DNA from: Brevundimonas huaxiensis
GTDB taxonomy: Bacteria; Pseudomonadota; Alphaproteobacteria; Caulobacterales; Caulobacteraceae
NCBI RefSeq assembly: GCF_014218725.1
Contig: NZ_JABBJE010000001.1
Location: forward strand, 310,001-374,000
Length of the DNA: 64,000 nt
Reading direction: 5' to 3'
The notes below the pieces were generated by a model. That model made no database searches. It was not told the DNA's origin and worked only from the letters and a program-made list of their open reading frames with translations. Of this stretch, positions 63,716-64,000 are shown one piece after another (within the stretch, counting starts at the first letter, position 1; each line of letters begins with the position of its first letter). The position numbers and the translations under genes are program-made.

Positions 63716-63820
63716 TGAAAACTCTCCGAAATGAAGAACGGCGTCATGCCGCTGCGCTCCCATGTCAGTTTTCGATAAAAACTGTCAAGACGCGCGCAGC
63801 GGATTATGAGCGATGATCAC

Positions 63821-64000
63821 TTATCGATGATCATGTTTCAATTGCGGCGCATCGCCGCCGGCCTGAACCTGCGCCATCGCCTCTTCGACGGTTTCGGCGA
63901 CGGTCCAGGCGTCCAAAAACGACGGCGGCGTCATTCCTTCTGCGACGCTGTGCTTCATCAGATCGAAGAAGCCGTTCCAGAAGCCGTTCAGGTTCAGGAA
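63821..64000 (-). CDS. LOG-family protein, C-terminal end (partial)
   Basis: 60 codons entering from the right edge, with stop TAA at 63821-63823. The last residues include LNLNGFWNGFFDLMKHSVAEG, typical of the C-terminus of LOG-family (TIGR00730) Rossmann proteins, some of which are cytokinin riboside monophosphate phosphoribohydrolases. The catalytic PGGxGT motif is outside the window. Confidence 0.65.
   Translation of the reverse strand, partial: FLNLNGFWNGFFDLMKHSVAEGMTPPSFLDAWTVAETVEEAMAQVQAGGDAPQLKHDHR

Overview
The window is chromosomal DNA of high GC content, densely coding, from an alphaproteobacterium of the order Caulobacterales. Brevundimonas is the best guess from the sequence, but this is inference. 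The evidence is the flagellar regulators FliX and SciP sitting beside flgI and flgE, a class I lysyl-tRNA synthetase, Cys-poor DksA and L31, TGGCCC-N5-TTGC sigma-54 promoters and GTTC-N7-GTTC type LexA boxes. No rRNA, tRNA, CRISPR array, insertion sequence or prophage block was seen.

Layout. 1-14.8 kb holds housekeeping and envelope genes: a partial L,D-transpeptidase, rpmE, an ABC exporter, a glycerophosphodiester phosphodiesterase, suhB, efp, a bacterioferritin/ferredoxin pair, thiE, a MASE1 histidine kinase, aroC, a J-domain-like protein with an altered HPD motif, pdxH and queA. 14.8-24.4 kb has two TTAGAC repeat triads, dadA with a divergent Lrp-type regulator, DUF4126, RidA, lysK, an SH3 protein, a LexA/CI-like S24 regulator beside two lower-GC genes, a pair of hotdog thioesterases and a ligase-associated exonuclease without its ligase. 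24.4-31.7 kb has a CBS-type hybrid kinase, the queC-queE-queD operon behind a terminator-bearing leader, an HxlR regulator facing a thioesterase, a WYL regulator and VOC gene that share an operator-like element, and a response regulator with Ser at the phosphoacceptor position. 31.8-35.9 kb has a TonB-dependent receptor, mnmA and sciP.

36-44 kb is a flagellar hook cluster: fliK-flgD-flgE on the minus strand and flgK-flgL on the plus strand, driven by divergent sigma-54 promoters. A second flagellar cluster, flgI-flgJ-(FlbY-like) with an EAL protein and divergent fliX, lies at 57-61 kb. Between them are a radical SAM/UdgX repair operon with a LexA box touching its start codon, an Mla-type lipid transporter (STAS-MlaE, MlaF, MlaD, auxiliary lipoprotein), uvrA with its own LexA box, a truncated hemoglobin and an ABC-F ATPase. 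dksA, gltX, a small secreted protein and the end of a LOG-family gene close the window.

Together the genes cover flagellar hook assembly with its cell-cycle regulators (FliX, SciP), SOS repair (uvrA, radical SAM/UdgX), queuosine biosynthesis (queC, queE, queD, queA) and tRNA charging or thiolation (lysK, gltX, mnmA). The most unusual signals are the queC leader, the TTAGAC triads, the SOS-linked UdgX operon, the Ser-type response regulator, and the QueD lacking the usual catalytic Cys.
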